A stretch of 64,000 bases of DNA, taken from positions 1 through 64,000 of the forward strand of contig CADADB010000004.1 of assembly GCA_902786595.1 (NCBI GenBank), given 5' to 3'. Each line of letters begins with the position of its first letter. Within the stretch, counting starts at the first letter, position 1. The translations under genes and the position numbers were made by a program. Origin of the DNA: an uncultured Bacteroidota bacterium (GTDB taxonomy: Bacteria > Bacteroidota > Bacteroidia > Bacteroidales > WCHB1-69). Of this stretch, positions 28,708 to 36,906 are shown piece after piece. Under the pieces are notes generated by a model. That model was given only the letters and a program-made list of their open reading frames with translations, was not told where the DNA came from and did no database searches.

Positions 28708-28730
28708 AAATCAAGAAAATCGATGGAATA

Positions 28731-28761
28731 ATTATCAATCACACATTATCAATCATTAATT
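28731..28761. repeat. Heptamer array ATTATCA, 4 units
   Basis: Units ATTATCA, ATCACAC, ATTATCA and ATCATTA plus ATT, in the 65-bp gap before obg. The same family lies inside the coding region at 41846-41876. Confidence 0.7.
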
Positions 28762-28772
28762 AGACAAATAAT

Positions 28773-29798
28773 ATGGAAGAACAATTCATAGACTATGTGA
28801 AAATTTTCGGGCGGTCGGGCAATGGCGGTGCAGGATCGGCACATTTGGCGCGGACGGCGCACAACCCGAAGGCCGGTCCTGATGGTGGCGACGGCGGCAA
28901 GGGCGGCAGTATCATCGCCCGTGGCAATCGCAACTTATGGACACTCTTGCATTTACGCTACACCAAACACGTTTTCGCAGAGAATGGTGGCAACGGCCAA
29001 AAGAACCAATGCTTCGGTAAGGACGGGGACAACGCCTACATCGAAGTGCCGTTGGGCACCATCATCCGACTGGTGGAAACCGACGAGTATGTGGGTGAGG
29101 TACTTGAAGACGGACAAGAACTGGTGGTGATGAAAGGCGGCAGAGGAGGACTGGGCAACGTCCATTTCAAGAACGCCACGCACCAGACACCACGATTCGC
29201 GCAGCCCGGCGAAGAGGGCACGGAAGGATGGATTTCGTTAGAGCTTAAAGTGCTGGCTGATATCGGATTGGTAGGTTTCCCAAATGCCGGCAAATCCACG
29301 TTGATATCACAGGTTTCCAACGCCCGTCCCAAAATAGCCAACTACCCGTTCACCACACTCAAACCGAACCTGGGCATGGTGGCCTATCGGGATTTCCAGT
29401 CCTTCGTCATCGCCGACATTCCCGGCATTATTGAAGGCGCATCGGAAGGCAAAGGTATAGGACTGCGTTTTTTGCGTCACATAGAGCGCAATGCCGCTTT
29501 GCTGTTCATGATCCCGGCAGCCAATGACGAAGGGAAAGTGAAAACCGTGACCGAAATCAAGAAAGAGCTGAAAATCCTACAAAACGAACTGCAGCAGTTC
29601 AATCCGGAGCTTTTGGACAAAAAATGGATGGTTGCCGTCACCAAATGCGACCTCATTTCCGAAAAAGAAGCGATGGCTTTGGAGACCAAATTGGCGAAAA
29701 ATTTCCCCGTTTTATGCATTTCTGCCATCACAAATTGGCGCCTGACGGAACTAAAAGACCAATTATGGAATCTCATTAAGCCCGAAGAAGAATTATAA
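28773..29798 (+). CDS. obg: GTPase Obg
   Basis: A 341-aa GTPase linked to late 50S ribosome assembly and stress control. The glycine-rich N-terminal Obg fold is clear (GRSGNGGAGSAHL, GPDGGDGGKGGSII, GRGGLGNVHFKNATH; residues about 14-130). The G domain follows with GFPNAGKST near residue 169, the switch II element DIPGIIEGASEGKGIG and the specificity motif TKCD. The C-terminal extension is short, as is common in Bacteroidota. No TAnnTTTG box was found in the 65-bp gap, so it may be read from the upstream gene. Confidence 0.96.
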   Translation: MEEQFIDYVKIFGRSGNGGAGSAHLARTAHNPKAGPDGGDGGKGGSIIARGNRNLWTLLHLRYTKHVFAENGGNGQKNQCFGKDGDNAYIEVPLGTIIRLVETDEYVGEVLEDGQELVVMKGGRGGLGNVHFKNATHQTPRFAQPGEEGTEGWISLELKVLADIGLVGFPNAGKSTLISQVSNARPKIANYPFTTLKPNLGMVAYRDFQSFVIADIPGIIEGASEGKGIGLRFLRHIERNAALLFMIPAANDEGKVKTVTEIKKELKILQNELQQFNPELLDKKWMVAVTKCDLISEKEAMALETKLAKNFPVLCISAITNWRLTELKDQLWNLIKPEEEL

Positions 29799-29883
29799 AA
29801 TATTGTATTTCAAACAATTAACACTTGTTGATAAAAAAAATTATTAAAAATAGATGTTAAAAGCATTCTATCAAAAAAAAGTG

Positions 29884-29891
29884 TATTTTTG
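29884..29891 (+). promoter_or_regulatory. -7 box for rpmG
   Basis: TATTTTTG followed by CC, 24 nt before the rpmG ATG. Confidence 0.6.
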
Positions 29892-29915
29892 CCGCGTAAA
29901 TAATTGAAGTAAAAA

Positions 29916-30104
29916 ATGGCAAAGAAAACGAAGGAAGCACGTCAGCAAGTGATACTGGAGTGCACAGAGCAAAAAGCGAGCGGAGTGCCGGGTATGTCAA
30001 GATATATTACGACAAAGAACAGAAAAAACACTCCGGACAGATTGGAACTTAAAAAGTACAATCCGTATTTGAAGAAAATGACTATTCACAAAGAAGTTAA
30101 ATAA
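29916..30104 (+). CDS. rpmG: 50S ribosomal protein L33
   Basis: A 62-aa basic protein matching L33: [35 protein letters not shown] and a [15 protein letters not shown] end. Only one Cys remains (ECTEQK), so this is a zinc-free type. It is followed 16 bp later by the DUF4295 gene, a pairing usual in Bacteroidota; the L28 gene (rpmB) that often precedes it is absent. Confidence 0.96.
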   Translation: MAKKTKEARQQVILECTEQKASGVPGMSRYITTKNRKNTPDRLELKKYNPYLKKMTIHKEVK

Positions 30105-30120
30105 CAAAAACTGAGAAGAG

Positions 30121-30276
30121 ATGGCAAAGAAAGTTGTTGCATCATTGAAGAGAGAGGGTGGCGTTACCTACACCCGCGTGGTGAAAATGGAACGTTCACC
30201 GAAAACTGGAGCCTACACCTTCAAGGAAGCTGTGGTTGAGTCCAGCGCTGTAAAAGACTTTTTGGCTAAAAAGTAA
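30121..30276 (+). CDS. DUF4295 family small basic protein (51 aa)
   Basis: A 51-codon frame starting MAKKVVASLKREGG and ending VKDFLAKK. Size, basic charge and position directly after rpmG match the DUF4295 family of Bacteroidota, regarded as a probable ribosome-associated protein; its role is not established. It is followed 23 bp later by a terminator, so rpmG and this gene form one transcription unit. Confidence 0.9.
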   Translation: MAKKVVASLKREGGVTYTRVVKMERSPKTGAYTFKEAVVESSAVKDFLAKK

Positions 30277-30299
30277 TATTTTGTTTTCATGGTTGAAAG

Positions 30300-30325
30300 A
30301 TGGTGGGCGCCTGCCCACCATTTTT
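30300..30325 (+). terminator. Rho-independent terminator of the rpmG-DUF4295 unit
   Basis: The arms ATGGTGGGC (30300-30308) and GCCCACCAT (30313-30321) pair perfectly around GCCT, followed by TTTT. Confidence 0.92.
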
Positions 30326-30352
30326 CGTTTTAAAACATATCAATAAATTTCG

Positions 30353-30360
30353 TACTTTTG
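30353..30360 (+). promoter_or_regulatory. -7 box for ftsY-ispH
   Basis: TACTTTTG followed by CG, 16 nt before the ftsY ATG. Confidence 0.55.
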
Positions 30361-30376
30361 CGGAAAATTCATACGT

Positions 30377-31360
30377 ATGGGATTCTTTTCAATCTTCAAC
30401 AAAGACAAGAAAAAGGAAATAAACGAGGAACAGAAGCAAGAATTAAACGAAGGATTGCAGAAATCCAAGGAAAACTTCTTCAAAAAACTCGCAAAAACCA
30501 TTGTCGGCAAGTCCAAAGTCGATGATGAAGTGCTTGACAATCTCGAGGAGGTGCTTGTCACTTCTGACGTGGGTATCGAGACCACCCTCAAAATCATCGA
30601 CCGCATCGAGAAGCGTGTCTCCAAAGACAAATACCTGGGAACCAACCAGGTAAACATGATTCTCAAAGAGGAAATCGCAGGATTGCTCCTGGAGAACGAC
30701 TTGGAAAAAGAAAACGACTTCGTCATTCCCGAAATGGATGTCCCCTACATCATCCTTGTGGTGGGCGTGAACGGTGTGGGCAAGACTACCACCATTGGCA
30801 AGCTGGCCTACCAGTTCAAGAAGCGCGGTTATTCCGTAACCCTCGGCGCCGCCGACACCTTCCGGGCTGCCGCCATCGACCAGCTCACCGAGTGGGCGCA
30901 CCGCTGTGACGTGCCTATCGTGGCACAGAAGATGGGTTCCGACCCTGCAGCCGTGGCTTACGACACCGTGAAATCCGCCATCGCCAACAAGAGCCAAATC
31001 GTCATCATCGATACCGCCGGCCGACTGCATAACAAAGTCAACCTCATGAACGAACTGGTGAAAATCAAGAACGTCATCCGCAAACTCGTTCCTGACGGGC
31101 CTCATGAAGTGCTGCTCGTCCTCGACGGCTCCACCGGTCAGAACGCTTTCGAGCAAGCCAAACAATTCACCGCCGCCACAGAAGTCAACGCACTGGCTAT
31201 CACCAAATTGGACGGCACCGCAAAGGGCGGCGTGGTCATCGGCATCTCCGACCAGTTTCAAGTGCCCATCAAGTATATCGGCGTAGGCGAGAAGATCCAT
31301 CAACTGCAAATCTTCAACCGCGTTGAATTTGTCGATTCCCTGTTCCCCGACAACTGGTAG
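30377..31360 (+). CDS. ftsY: Signal recognition particle receptor FtsY
   Basis: A 327-aa SRP GTPase that docks ribosome-nascent-chain/SRP complexes to the Sec translocon at the inner membrane. The acidic A domain is almost missing: the protein begins MGFFSIFNKDKKKEINEE and enters the N domain at once. G motifs are GVNGVGKTTTIGKLA (about 134), DTFRAAAIDQL, DTAGRLHNK and TKLDGTAKGG. The ispH start lies 2 nt after its stop, so the two are very probably co-transcribed. Confidence 0.97.
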   Translation: MGFFSIFNKDKKKEINEEQKQELNEGLQKSKENFFKKLAKTIVGKSKVDDEVLDNLEEVLVTSDVGIETTLKIIDRIEKRVSKDKYLGTNQVNMILKEEIAGLLLENDLEKENDFVIPEMDVPYIILVVGVNGVGKTTTIGKLAYQFKKRGYSVTLGAADTFRAAAIDQLTEWAHRCDVPIVAQKMGSDPAAVAYDTVKSAIANKSQIVIIDTAGRLHNKVNLMNELVKIKNVIRKLVPDGPHEVLLVLDGSTGQNAFEQAKQFTAATEVNALAITKLDGTAKGGVVIGISDQFQVPIKYIGVGEKIHQLQIFNRVEFVDSLFPDNW

Positions 31361-31362
31361 CC

Positions 31363-32232
31363 ATGCCCAAAAAAATTGTTGTTGACCAAAACTCCGGTTT
31401 CTGCTTCGGCGTGATTAACGCTATCCGAACGGCAGAAAAATACCTTTTGGAGCATAAAACCCTCTATTGTCTGGGCGACATTGTACACAACAACGAGGAA
31501 GTGCAACGGCTCACTAACATGGGGCTGCAAATCATTAACTACGATCAATACTCTTCCCTTCATGACACCACTGTCCTCATCCGTGCTCATGGAGAGCCGC
31601 CAGAGACATACCGTATCGCGAAAGAAAACAACATCCACCTGATTGACGCCACCTGCCCCGTTGTGCTCAAGTTACAAAAACGCATTCTGAGTGTTTACCA
31701 AAACAAAAATTCCGAAAAACAAATCCTCATTTACGGGAAAAAAGGACATGCAGAGGTCATTGGTCTCCTTGGCCAAACAGGGAACACCGGCATCGTCATC
31801 TCCTCTCCGGAAGACATAGAGGGCATCGACTTCAACCGTCCCTCTATCCTGTACTCCCAAACCACCCAAAGCCAAGAACAGTACCAGCAAATCATCGACA
31901 TCATCCAGGCACGCTACCAGGAGGCGGGCCATTCCGACTGGTTTGCATACGAAGGCACTATCTGCGGGAAAGTATCCTCCCGTGCCAAGCAAATCGCCGA
32001 TTTCGCTTCCAGCTTTGACATCATCCTGTTCGTGTCTGGCGAAAAAAGCTCCAACGGGCTATACCTATATAATATATGTAAAGCCCACAACCCCCGCAGC
32101 TTCTTCCTGACCAATGTCGAACAGCTCAGCAAAATCGATTTACCGCCCGCCGACAGCATCGGAATCTGCGGCGCCACCTCCACCCCCATGTGGCTGATGC
32201 AGGATCTTGCCGAAAAATGCGCCAAATTATGA
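31363..32232 (+). CDS. ispH: 4-hydroxy-3-methylbut-2-enyl diphosphate reductase
   Basis: A 289-aa Fe-S enzyme, last step of the MEP isoprenoid pathway, giving IPP and DMAPP. The three cluster Cys are in SGFCFGV, DATCPVV and GTICGKVSSR; substrate-site elements are VLIRAHGEP, KGHAEV, SGEKSSNG and GATSTP. It starts 2 nt after ftsY. Presence of IspH implies the MEP rather than the mevalonate route. Confidence 0.96.
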   Translation: MPKKIVVDQNSGFCFGVINAIRTAEKYLLEHKTLYCLGDIVHNNEEVQRLTNMGLQIINYDQYSSLHDTTVLIRAHGEPPETYRIAKENNIHLIDATCPVVLKLQKRILSVYQNKNSEKQILIYGKKGHAEVIGLLGQTGNTGIVISSPEDIEGIDFNRPSILYSQTTQSQEQYQQIIDIIQARYQEAGHSDWFAYEGTICGKVSSRAKQIADFASSFDIILFVSGEKSSNGLYLYNICKAHNPRSFFLTNVEQLSKIDLPPADSIGICGATSTPMWLMQDLAEKCAKL

Positions 32233-32298
32233 CCTTTCCTGCCATTTAACCTCCTTGCCTCCCTTATTTTTCACTATCTTTTCTTAATTTATCGTTTT

Positions 32299-32322
32299 AT
32301 TTTAACTAATTTTAGTTAAAAT
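32299..32322. repeat. Perfect 11-bp AT-rich inverted repeat downstream of ispH
   Basis: ATTTTAACTAA (32299-32309) and TTAGTTAAAAT (32312-32322) are separated by TT. It lies in the 224-bp AT-rich gap between ispH and the next gene. It has too little GC for a typical terminator; an operator or weak terminator is possible. Confidence 0.6.
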
Positions 32323-32395
32323 ATATTGTTTTACACACCATTATCTTTCTGTTTTTCAATAGAATAAGAAAATTTCAATCAAAAATAATAAATAT

Positions 32396-32428
32396 TTGTT
32401 GACTATATATTAAATAAATATATATTTG
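32396..32428 (+). promoter_or_regulatory. Promoter of the gene at 32457, with -33 TTTG and -7 TATATTTG
   Basis: TTTG (32396-32399) and TATATTTG (32421-32428) are 21 nt apart, fitting the Bacteroidota consensus spacing of about 19-21. The ATG follows 28 nt later. This is the best-formed promoter in the window. Confidence 0.7.
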
Positions 32429-32456
32429 CAATGGTTTTGATTATTGAATTATTCAA

Positions 32457-34022
32457 ATGAAAAAAGAAGAAATGAAACAAAAAATCACGTGCATCAAAGC
32501 TGGACTATTAGCTATATTGCTGATAACTGGCGCATCTTCAATGGCATGGGGGCAGAATGTCTTGTACGAAGAAAACATGGGGTTTCCCTCCGCCAACACA
32601 CCTGTTCAGTATTACAAAGGTTGGCAGGACACCTTGGTTATATATACGGGCGATGGCACTTGTGACGTTCGGAGCTCCAGCGCCTCAACGGGCTATGGCG
32701 GGGCTTCGGGTGGAGGGAACGTTATGATCAACGACACAGCCAAGTGGTTTCAAATATCAGGAATAAACACTTCTGCGGCCGTTAACACCACAGTGAAATT
32801 ATACTTTGGACTCAGAAAGACAACCTCAGAAAACGGAAGCCACCTTTTGGTGGAATTCTCGACGGACAGCATCATTTGGGTCAGTCTTGAGATGGCAGAC
32901 ACCCTCCCCACAGGAACCGGAACCTCAGGGTGGCATCGTGTTTGCTTCCCCAACCTTCCCGTCCATCCACATCTGCACCTAAGGTTCTCCAGCGCTGTCA
33001 ACGTGGATTTCCGCATTGACGACATCCGCATTACCGACGGCGACGAAATCGTGTTGGAAACCGTGGCCACGCCCACCTGTTCCCCTTCTGCAGGAACATA
33101 TTACGAGCCGCAAAATGTCATCCTTGAGTGTTCCACGCCCAATTCCACCATCCGATACACTTTAGACGGCTCCACACCGACCGGCTTATCACCCATCTAT
33201 TCAGAACCGCTGACCATCAGCAGCAACTGCAAATTGAAAGCATTTGCGGAGAGCGAGAACATGTACAACAGCGGCATTCTTTCCGCCCAATTTACCATTA
33301 TAGACACCAATTCTGTGGTGACATTGCCTTTCGACATCTCCGAGAACAGTGAATTGGGGAAGGAGGAAATCAAGACCATGCCTGGATTTCGAGAGGTGAA
33401 GCTGGGCGCCTCGTACGCCGACGGATCCGCAAAGTTCGAATCGAAAAACGCAGGTCAGGCGACATTGACAGCGCACCTCGACAGCGCCCCGGAGCAACTC
33501 GAGTTTGACATCAAAGGCACCAAGGGAGGAACACCTTCCTCATACAGCGGAATCCTGTTCGTGGTCAGCGAGTCCGCGGACGGCATACAATGGTCCACTG
33601 TGGCCACGTTGGACGAGACCGACATCAACACCGAATCATACACGCATCAGGGGAGTTACACCTTATCGCAGGAAACGCGATATATCCGATGGTTTCTGGC
33701 CACAGCCAGTAGCGGGAACACCCAACTCAACAACATCGTCATCAGCAAGCGGCAACAGAGCGATGAGTCCGGCATTGACGAGCCCGGTGACAATCCCTCA
33801 CCCGACCCATATCCAAATCCCGCAAAGACCTCTTTCCAATGGAACATCTGCGAAGAGGGACTGACAGTGCAGCTTTATGACATGAGCGGTCAATTGGTGA
33901 ATGAATGGACGGATGTTCAACCCAACGATCAACTGTCCCTCAACGGCGTCGCATCCGGCTGTTATTTGCTCAAGGCGGCCACCCGACTCGGTAGAATCAC
34001 CAAGAAAATAATCGTCAAATAA
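32457..34022 (+). CDS. T9SS type A protein with chitobiase-type Ig domain (521 aa)
   Basis: A signal peptide lies within residues 1-33 (AGLLAILLITGASSMAWG); an in-frame ATG five codons later (32472) is an equally good start. Residues 37-200 are an unassigned beta-rich domain, with two-Cys and DIRITDGDEI elements typical of carbohydrate-binding-like folds. Residues about 205-283 match the CHB_HEX_C_1 domain seen in chitobiases (GTYYEPQNVILEC, TIRYTLDGSTPT, YSEPLTI, LKAFAES). A second unassigned beta domain follows, and the last 72 residues are a T9SS type A tail (PYPNPAKTSFQWNI ... GCYLLKAATR ... KKIIVK). It is a surface or released protein; no catalytic domain was recognised. Confidence 0.86.
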   Translation: MKKEEMKQKITCIKAGLLAILLITGASSMAWGQNVLYEENMGFPSANTPVQYYKGWQDTLVIYTGDGTCDVRSSSASTGYGGASGGGNVMINDTAKWFQISGINTSAAVNTTVKLYFGLRKTTSENGSHLLVEFSTDSIIWVSLEMADTLPTGTGTSGWHRVCFPNLPVHPHLHLRFSSAVNVDFRIDDIRITDGDEIVLETVATPTCSPSAGTYYEPQNVILECSTPNSTIRYTLDGSTPTGLSPIYSEPLTISSNCKLKAFAESENMYNSGILSAQFTIIDTNSVVTLPFDISENSELGKEEIKTMPGFREVKLGASYADGSAKFESKNAGQATLTAHLDSAPEQLEFDIKGTKGGTPSSYSGILFVVSESADGIQWSTVATLDETDINTESYTHQGSYTLSQETRYIRWFLATASSGNTQLNNIVISKRQQSDESGIDEPGDNPSPDPYPNPAKTSFQWNICEEGLTVQLYDMSGQLVNEWTDVQPNDQLSLNGVASGCYLLKAATRLGRITKKIIVK

Positions 34023-34210
34023 AAGAAAGGAGGTTCTATCAAAAGGATTGCAAGGGAGACGACATCAACTTCTATGATGTTTGAAATTTGATAATGATTG
34101 GACTGCCTGAACAGGGGGAAAAGTGAATTGATTTTATGAAAAGGGGATCTTCCATAGTTCCATTAATATTTTGTTTTCATGAGTGTTTTTCATAGTTGTT
34201 ATTGCCTTTT

Positions 34211-34873
34211 TCACACTATCAACACAAATTCCCCCTTTACGGGCTGGCTTTCAAAGTATTGTATTGCTTCGGCAATGGTTCCCCTGAAAGTGAAGGCATG
34301 GATCTTGGTGAGTTCTTTCGCCACAGCGACAAGCTTCTCCGGTCCCATAATCTCAGCCATTTTAGCCAGTGTTTTGAGCAGGCGATGTGGAGACTCATAA
34401 AAAATGACGGTCTCCTCCATCTCGGCGAAACGCTTGAGCAAGGTCTCCTTCCCCTTCTTGTGTGGAAGAAAGCCATAGAAATAAAAACTACTGCAAGGAA
34501 ATCCCGATTGAATGAGCGCAGGCACAAAGGCGGTGGCACCGGGCAAGCATTCCACCTCCACTTCCTGTTTCAGCGCCTCACGCACAAGCAAGTAGCCGGG
34601 ATCGGAAATGCCAGGGGTTCCCGCATCGCTGACAAGCGCGGCGGTCTCAACCTGTTGTATCATGCGGATATAGTTCCCGACCTGCTCGTGTTCATTGAAA
34701 ATATGGTAGGCCATACACCGTTTTCCCTCAATCTGGTAGTGCTGAAGCAGATTCTTGGTGGTGCGGGTGTCTTCGCAGAGAATCAAGTCCGCAGTTTTCA
34801 ACACGTTAAGTGCACGGAGGGTGATATCCTCCATGTTGCCAATCGGGGTAGGTACGATAAAAAGTTTTGCCAT
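34211..34873 (-). CDS. rsmI: 16S rRNA (cytidine-1402-2'-O)-methyltransferase
   Basis: A 220-aa SAM-dependent methylase. The start at 34873 gives MAKLFIVPTPIGNMEDITLR, the family's normal N-terminus; seven codons upstream in frame belong to the spacer. Motifs are CEDTRTTKNLL, SDAGTPGISDPG (SAM site), PGATAFVPALIQSG and FYESPHRLLKTL. The protein is about 60 aa shorter than the E. coli enzyme because it lacks the C-terminal extension, as is common in Bacteroidota. It lies downstream of tRNA-Leu and its terminator. Confidence 0.94.
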   Translation of the reverse strand: MAKLFIVPTPIGNMEDITLRALNVLKTADLILCEDTRTTKNLLQHYQIEGKRCMAYHIFNEHEQVGNYIRMIQQVETAALVSDAGTPGISDPGYLLVREALKQEVEVECLPGATAFVPALIQSGFPCSSFYFYGFLPHKKGKETLLKRFAEMEETVIFYESPHRLLKTLAKMAEIMGPEKLVAVAKELTKIHAFTFRGTIAEAIQYFESQPVKGEFVLIV

Positions 34874-34895
34874 AATCGGTAATTTGTCAAACAAA

Positions 34896-34920
34896 GAAAG
34901 ACGGCTTTTGACCGTCTTTC
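34896..34920 (-). terminator. Terminator after tRNA-Leu
   Basis: The arms GAAAGACGG (34896-34904) and CCGTCTTTC (34912-34920) pair around a 7-nt loop. On the minus strand the stem is followed by TTTGTTTG. It starts 3 nt after the tRNA 3' end and precedes rsmI. Confidence 0.82.
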
Positions 34921-34923
34921 GAG

Positions 34924-35006
34924 TGCCCAGAACAAGAGTCGAACTTGCACATCCGTTCGGATACTACACCCTGAATGTAGCGCGTCTACCATTCCGCCAC
35001 CTGGGC
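34924..35006 (-). tRNA. tRNA-Leu (anticodon CAG)
   Basis: 83 nt on the minus strand, with no encoded CCA. The acceptor pairs GCCCAGG with TCTGGGC (one G-T), and the discriminator is A. The anticodon arm is CTACA-TTCAGGG-TGTAG, giving CAG, which reads CUG. The long variable arm (ATCCG/CGGAT around AA) is typical of class II tRNA-Leu. Its first base is also the last base of the stop codon of the queG-kdsD gene. Confidence 0.95.
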
Positions 35007-36904
35007 TAAAAGATACCCTCTTTGATGATGTCGTGAATATGAATCACGCCTTTGTAGGTTCCATTATCATCCACCACAAAAATGTTGGTGATATGATGGT
35101 GTTTCATCATCTCTAGCGCATCCACGGCGAGGGTGTTCTCGTGGATGGTTTTGGGGTTGCGGGTCATAATGTCCTGTGCTTTGAGGGACATCACATCCGC
35201 GTGTTTCTGGATGGCACGGCGCAAATCACCGTCGGTGATGGCACCCACCAAACCATCCTGATTGACAACTGCTGTCACACCGAGACATTTTCCTGAAATC
35301 TCGAGAATTGTCTCCTGCATGCTTGCGTCCACTGACACGGAAGGAATTTCGTTGAGCCCGTACAAGTCCTTGACTTTCAAACGGGTTCTTCTTCCCAGGA
35401 TACCGCCGGGGTGCACTTTGGCGAAATCCTCGGTCGTGAAGCCGCGCATCTTGATGAGCGTGGAGGCCAGCGCGTCACCGATGGCCAGTTGAGCCATGGC
35501 ACTGCTGGTCGGAGCCAGATTGTTGGGGCTTGCCTCTCGCGACACCGTGCAGTTCAGCGCACAATGAGCTTCCTTCGCCAGCAGGGAATCCATCGTACCG
35601 ACAATAGCAATCAGGTAGTTCCCGTTGGCCTTCAAAAACGGAATCAGCAGCGCGATTTCCGGCGTGTTCCCGCTTTTGGAGAGGCAGACAACCACATCAT
35701 CTTTTTGGATGATGCCCAAGTCTCCGTGAACCGCATCTGCTGCGTGCATGAACACCGCGGGAGTTCCTGTGGAGTTGAACGTTCCGACAATCTTCTGCCC
35801 GATGATGGCACTCTTGCCAATGCCTGTCACAATGACCCGGCCTTTACACCTTACAATCTCTTGAACCGCTTTCACAAAATTATCATCCAAATAACCCGTG
35901 AGCTTTGATACCGCCTCGGCCTCTTCGCTCAACACTTTTGCGGCATATTGGATAATTTCTTGTGGTTCCATTCTACAAAGATGCTCTTGTTGCCTTTTTG
36001 CTTCTATCAAAGAACGAAATCTTGCATACTTCCTTCTCAGAATCGAAGTATCCGAAAAATAGTGCTTGAAGTCCGCTTCAGTCAGCGTTTCCAAGTCCTT
36101 ATTTTCGAGCGGCAAAAATAAGGATTTTTTTGATATATTCAACGGGTTCGCATTTTTTTTCTTGTTATGCGGACAAACCTCCTGGCAAATGTCACATCCG
36201 AAGAGATACTTATTTAACGACAACTCACTGTAATTCGGGAATTTATCTTCCGTATTATGATAGGAAACACATCGGCGTGCATCTACTTGATAAGGGGTCT
36301 CCAAAGCATTCACGGGACAGTTTCTGACACACAAATCGCAACTTCCGCAATCGGATTTTAGCGAAGAATCGTCATAAATGTCGCAAAAACGATCCACCAA
36401 TAGGATGCCAATGACAAAGAAAGAACCGTTCTTGTTGTGTATCAGCCCGTTCTTGCCCATACGTCCCACCCCGGCTTCCATTGCCCAACGTTTTTCGGAA
36501 ATGGCAGAACTATCGACTGTTGACCTATATCTTATTGATGGATAAATATTTATTATCTTTTCCGCCAATTGTTCCAACAGATTCTTCACCAAAATGTGGT
36601 AATCCTGAATCCAGGTGTAACGGGCGGTGAGATACTTGTCAGATTTCGGATCGGAATCAGTCAAGTAGTTGTAAGTCAACACAATAACCGATTTGCAATC
36701 AGGTAAAAGCGATTCGGGATTGAAACGGTTGTCGATGTTTCGCTCCAAATAGTGCATATCGGCGTGGTAAGCGTTTTCGATGGAGTGCCGGAACTCTTCT
36801 TCCGCCTCCGTGAGCACCCGAGCCCGCGCTATACCGCAATCCTGGAAGCCAATTTCCGACGCCCAGGACTTAATCCGTTGTGAACTAAGTGTTTCTGAAT
36901 TCAT
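35006..36904 (-). CDS. Fusion of epoxyqueuosine reductase (QueG) and arabinose-5-phosphate isomerase (KdsD/KpsF)
   Basis: One uninterrupted frame of 632 aa. Residues about 1-311 are QueG, the cobalamin Fe-S enzyme that reduces epoxyqueuosine to queuosine in tRNA: the catalytic-Asp region VDSSAISEKRWA, EAGVGRMGKNG, the cluster motif CGSCDLCVRNCPVNA and CDICQEVCPHN. Residues about 312-632 are a full KdsD: SIS domain (VTGIGKSAIIGQKIVGT, CLSKSGNTPEI, HAADAVHGDLG, KVHPGGILGRR) plus two CBS domains, making arabinose-5-phosphate for KDO and LPS. The ATG at 35971 begins the usual KdsD N-terminus, so internal initiation is possible. The start at 36904 was chosen; a GTG at 36910 overlapping the upstream stop as GTGA is the alternative. 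The gene ends on the first base of tRNA-Leu. Confidence 0.9.
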   Translation of the reverse strand: MNSETLSSQRIKSWASEIGFQDCGIARARVLTEAEEEFRHSIENAYHADMHYLERNIDNRFNPESLLPDCKSVIVLTYNYLTDSDPKSDKYLTARYTWIQDYHILVKNLLEQLAEKIINIYPSIRYRSTVDSSAISEKRWAMEAGVGRMGKNGLIHNKNGSFFVIGILLVDRFCDIYDDSSLKSDCGSCDLCVRNCPVNALETPYQVDARRCVSYHNTEDKFPNYSELSLNKYLFGCDICQEVCPHNKKKNANPLNISKKSLFLPLENKDLETLTEADFKHYFSDTSILRRKYARFRSLIEAKRQQEHLCRMEPQEIIQYAAKVLSEEAEAVSKLTGYLDDNFVKAVQEIVRCKGRVIVTGIGKSAIIGQKIVGTFNSTGTPAVFMHAADAVHGDLGIIQKDDVVVCLSKSGNTPEIALLIPFLKANGNYLIAIVGTMDSLLAKEAHCALNCTVSREASPNNLAPTSSAMAQLAIGDALASTLIKMRGFTTEDFAKVHPGGILGRRTRLKVKDLYGLNEIPSVSVDASMQETILEISGKCLGVTAVVNQDGLVGAITDGDLRRAIQKHADVMSLKAQDIMTRNPKTIHENTLAVDALEMMKHHHITNIFVVDDNGTYKGVIHIHDIIKEGIF

Positions 36905-36906
36905 GT

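Noticed and set aside
34196..34882. 228-codon plus-strand frame opposite rsmI
   Set aside because: The minus strand carries all RsmI motifs; the plus-strand frame is a shadow.
36113..36120. TATTTTTG box on the minus strand inside queG
   Set aside because: It lies inside the conserved coding sequence; it could in principle drive kdsD, but no -33 element supports it and a chance match in AT-rich codons is likely.
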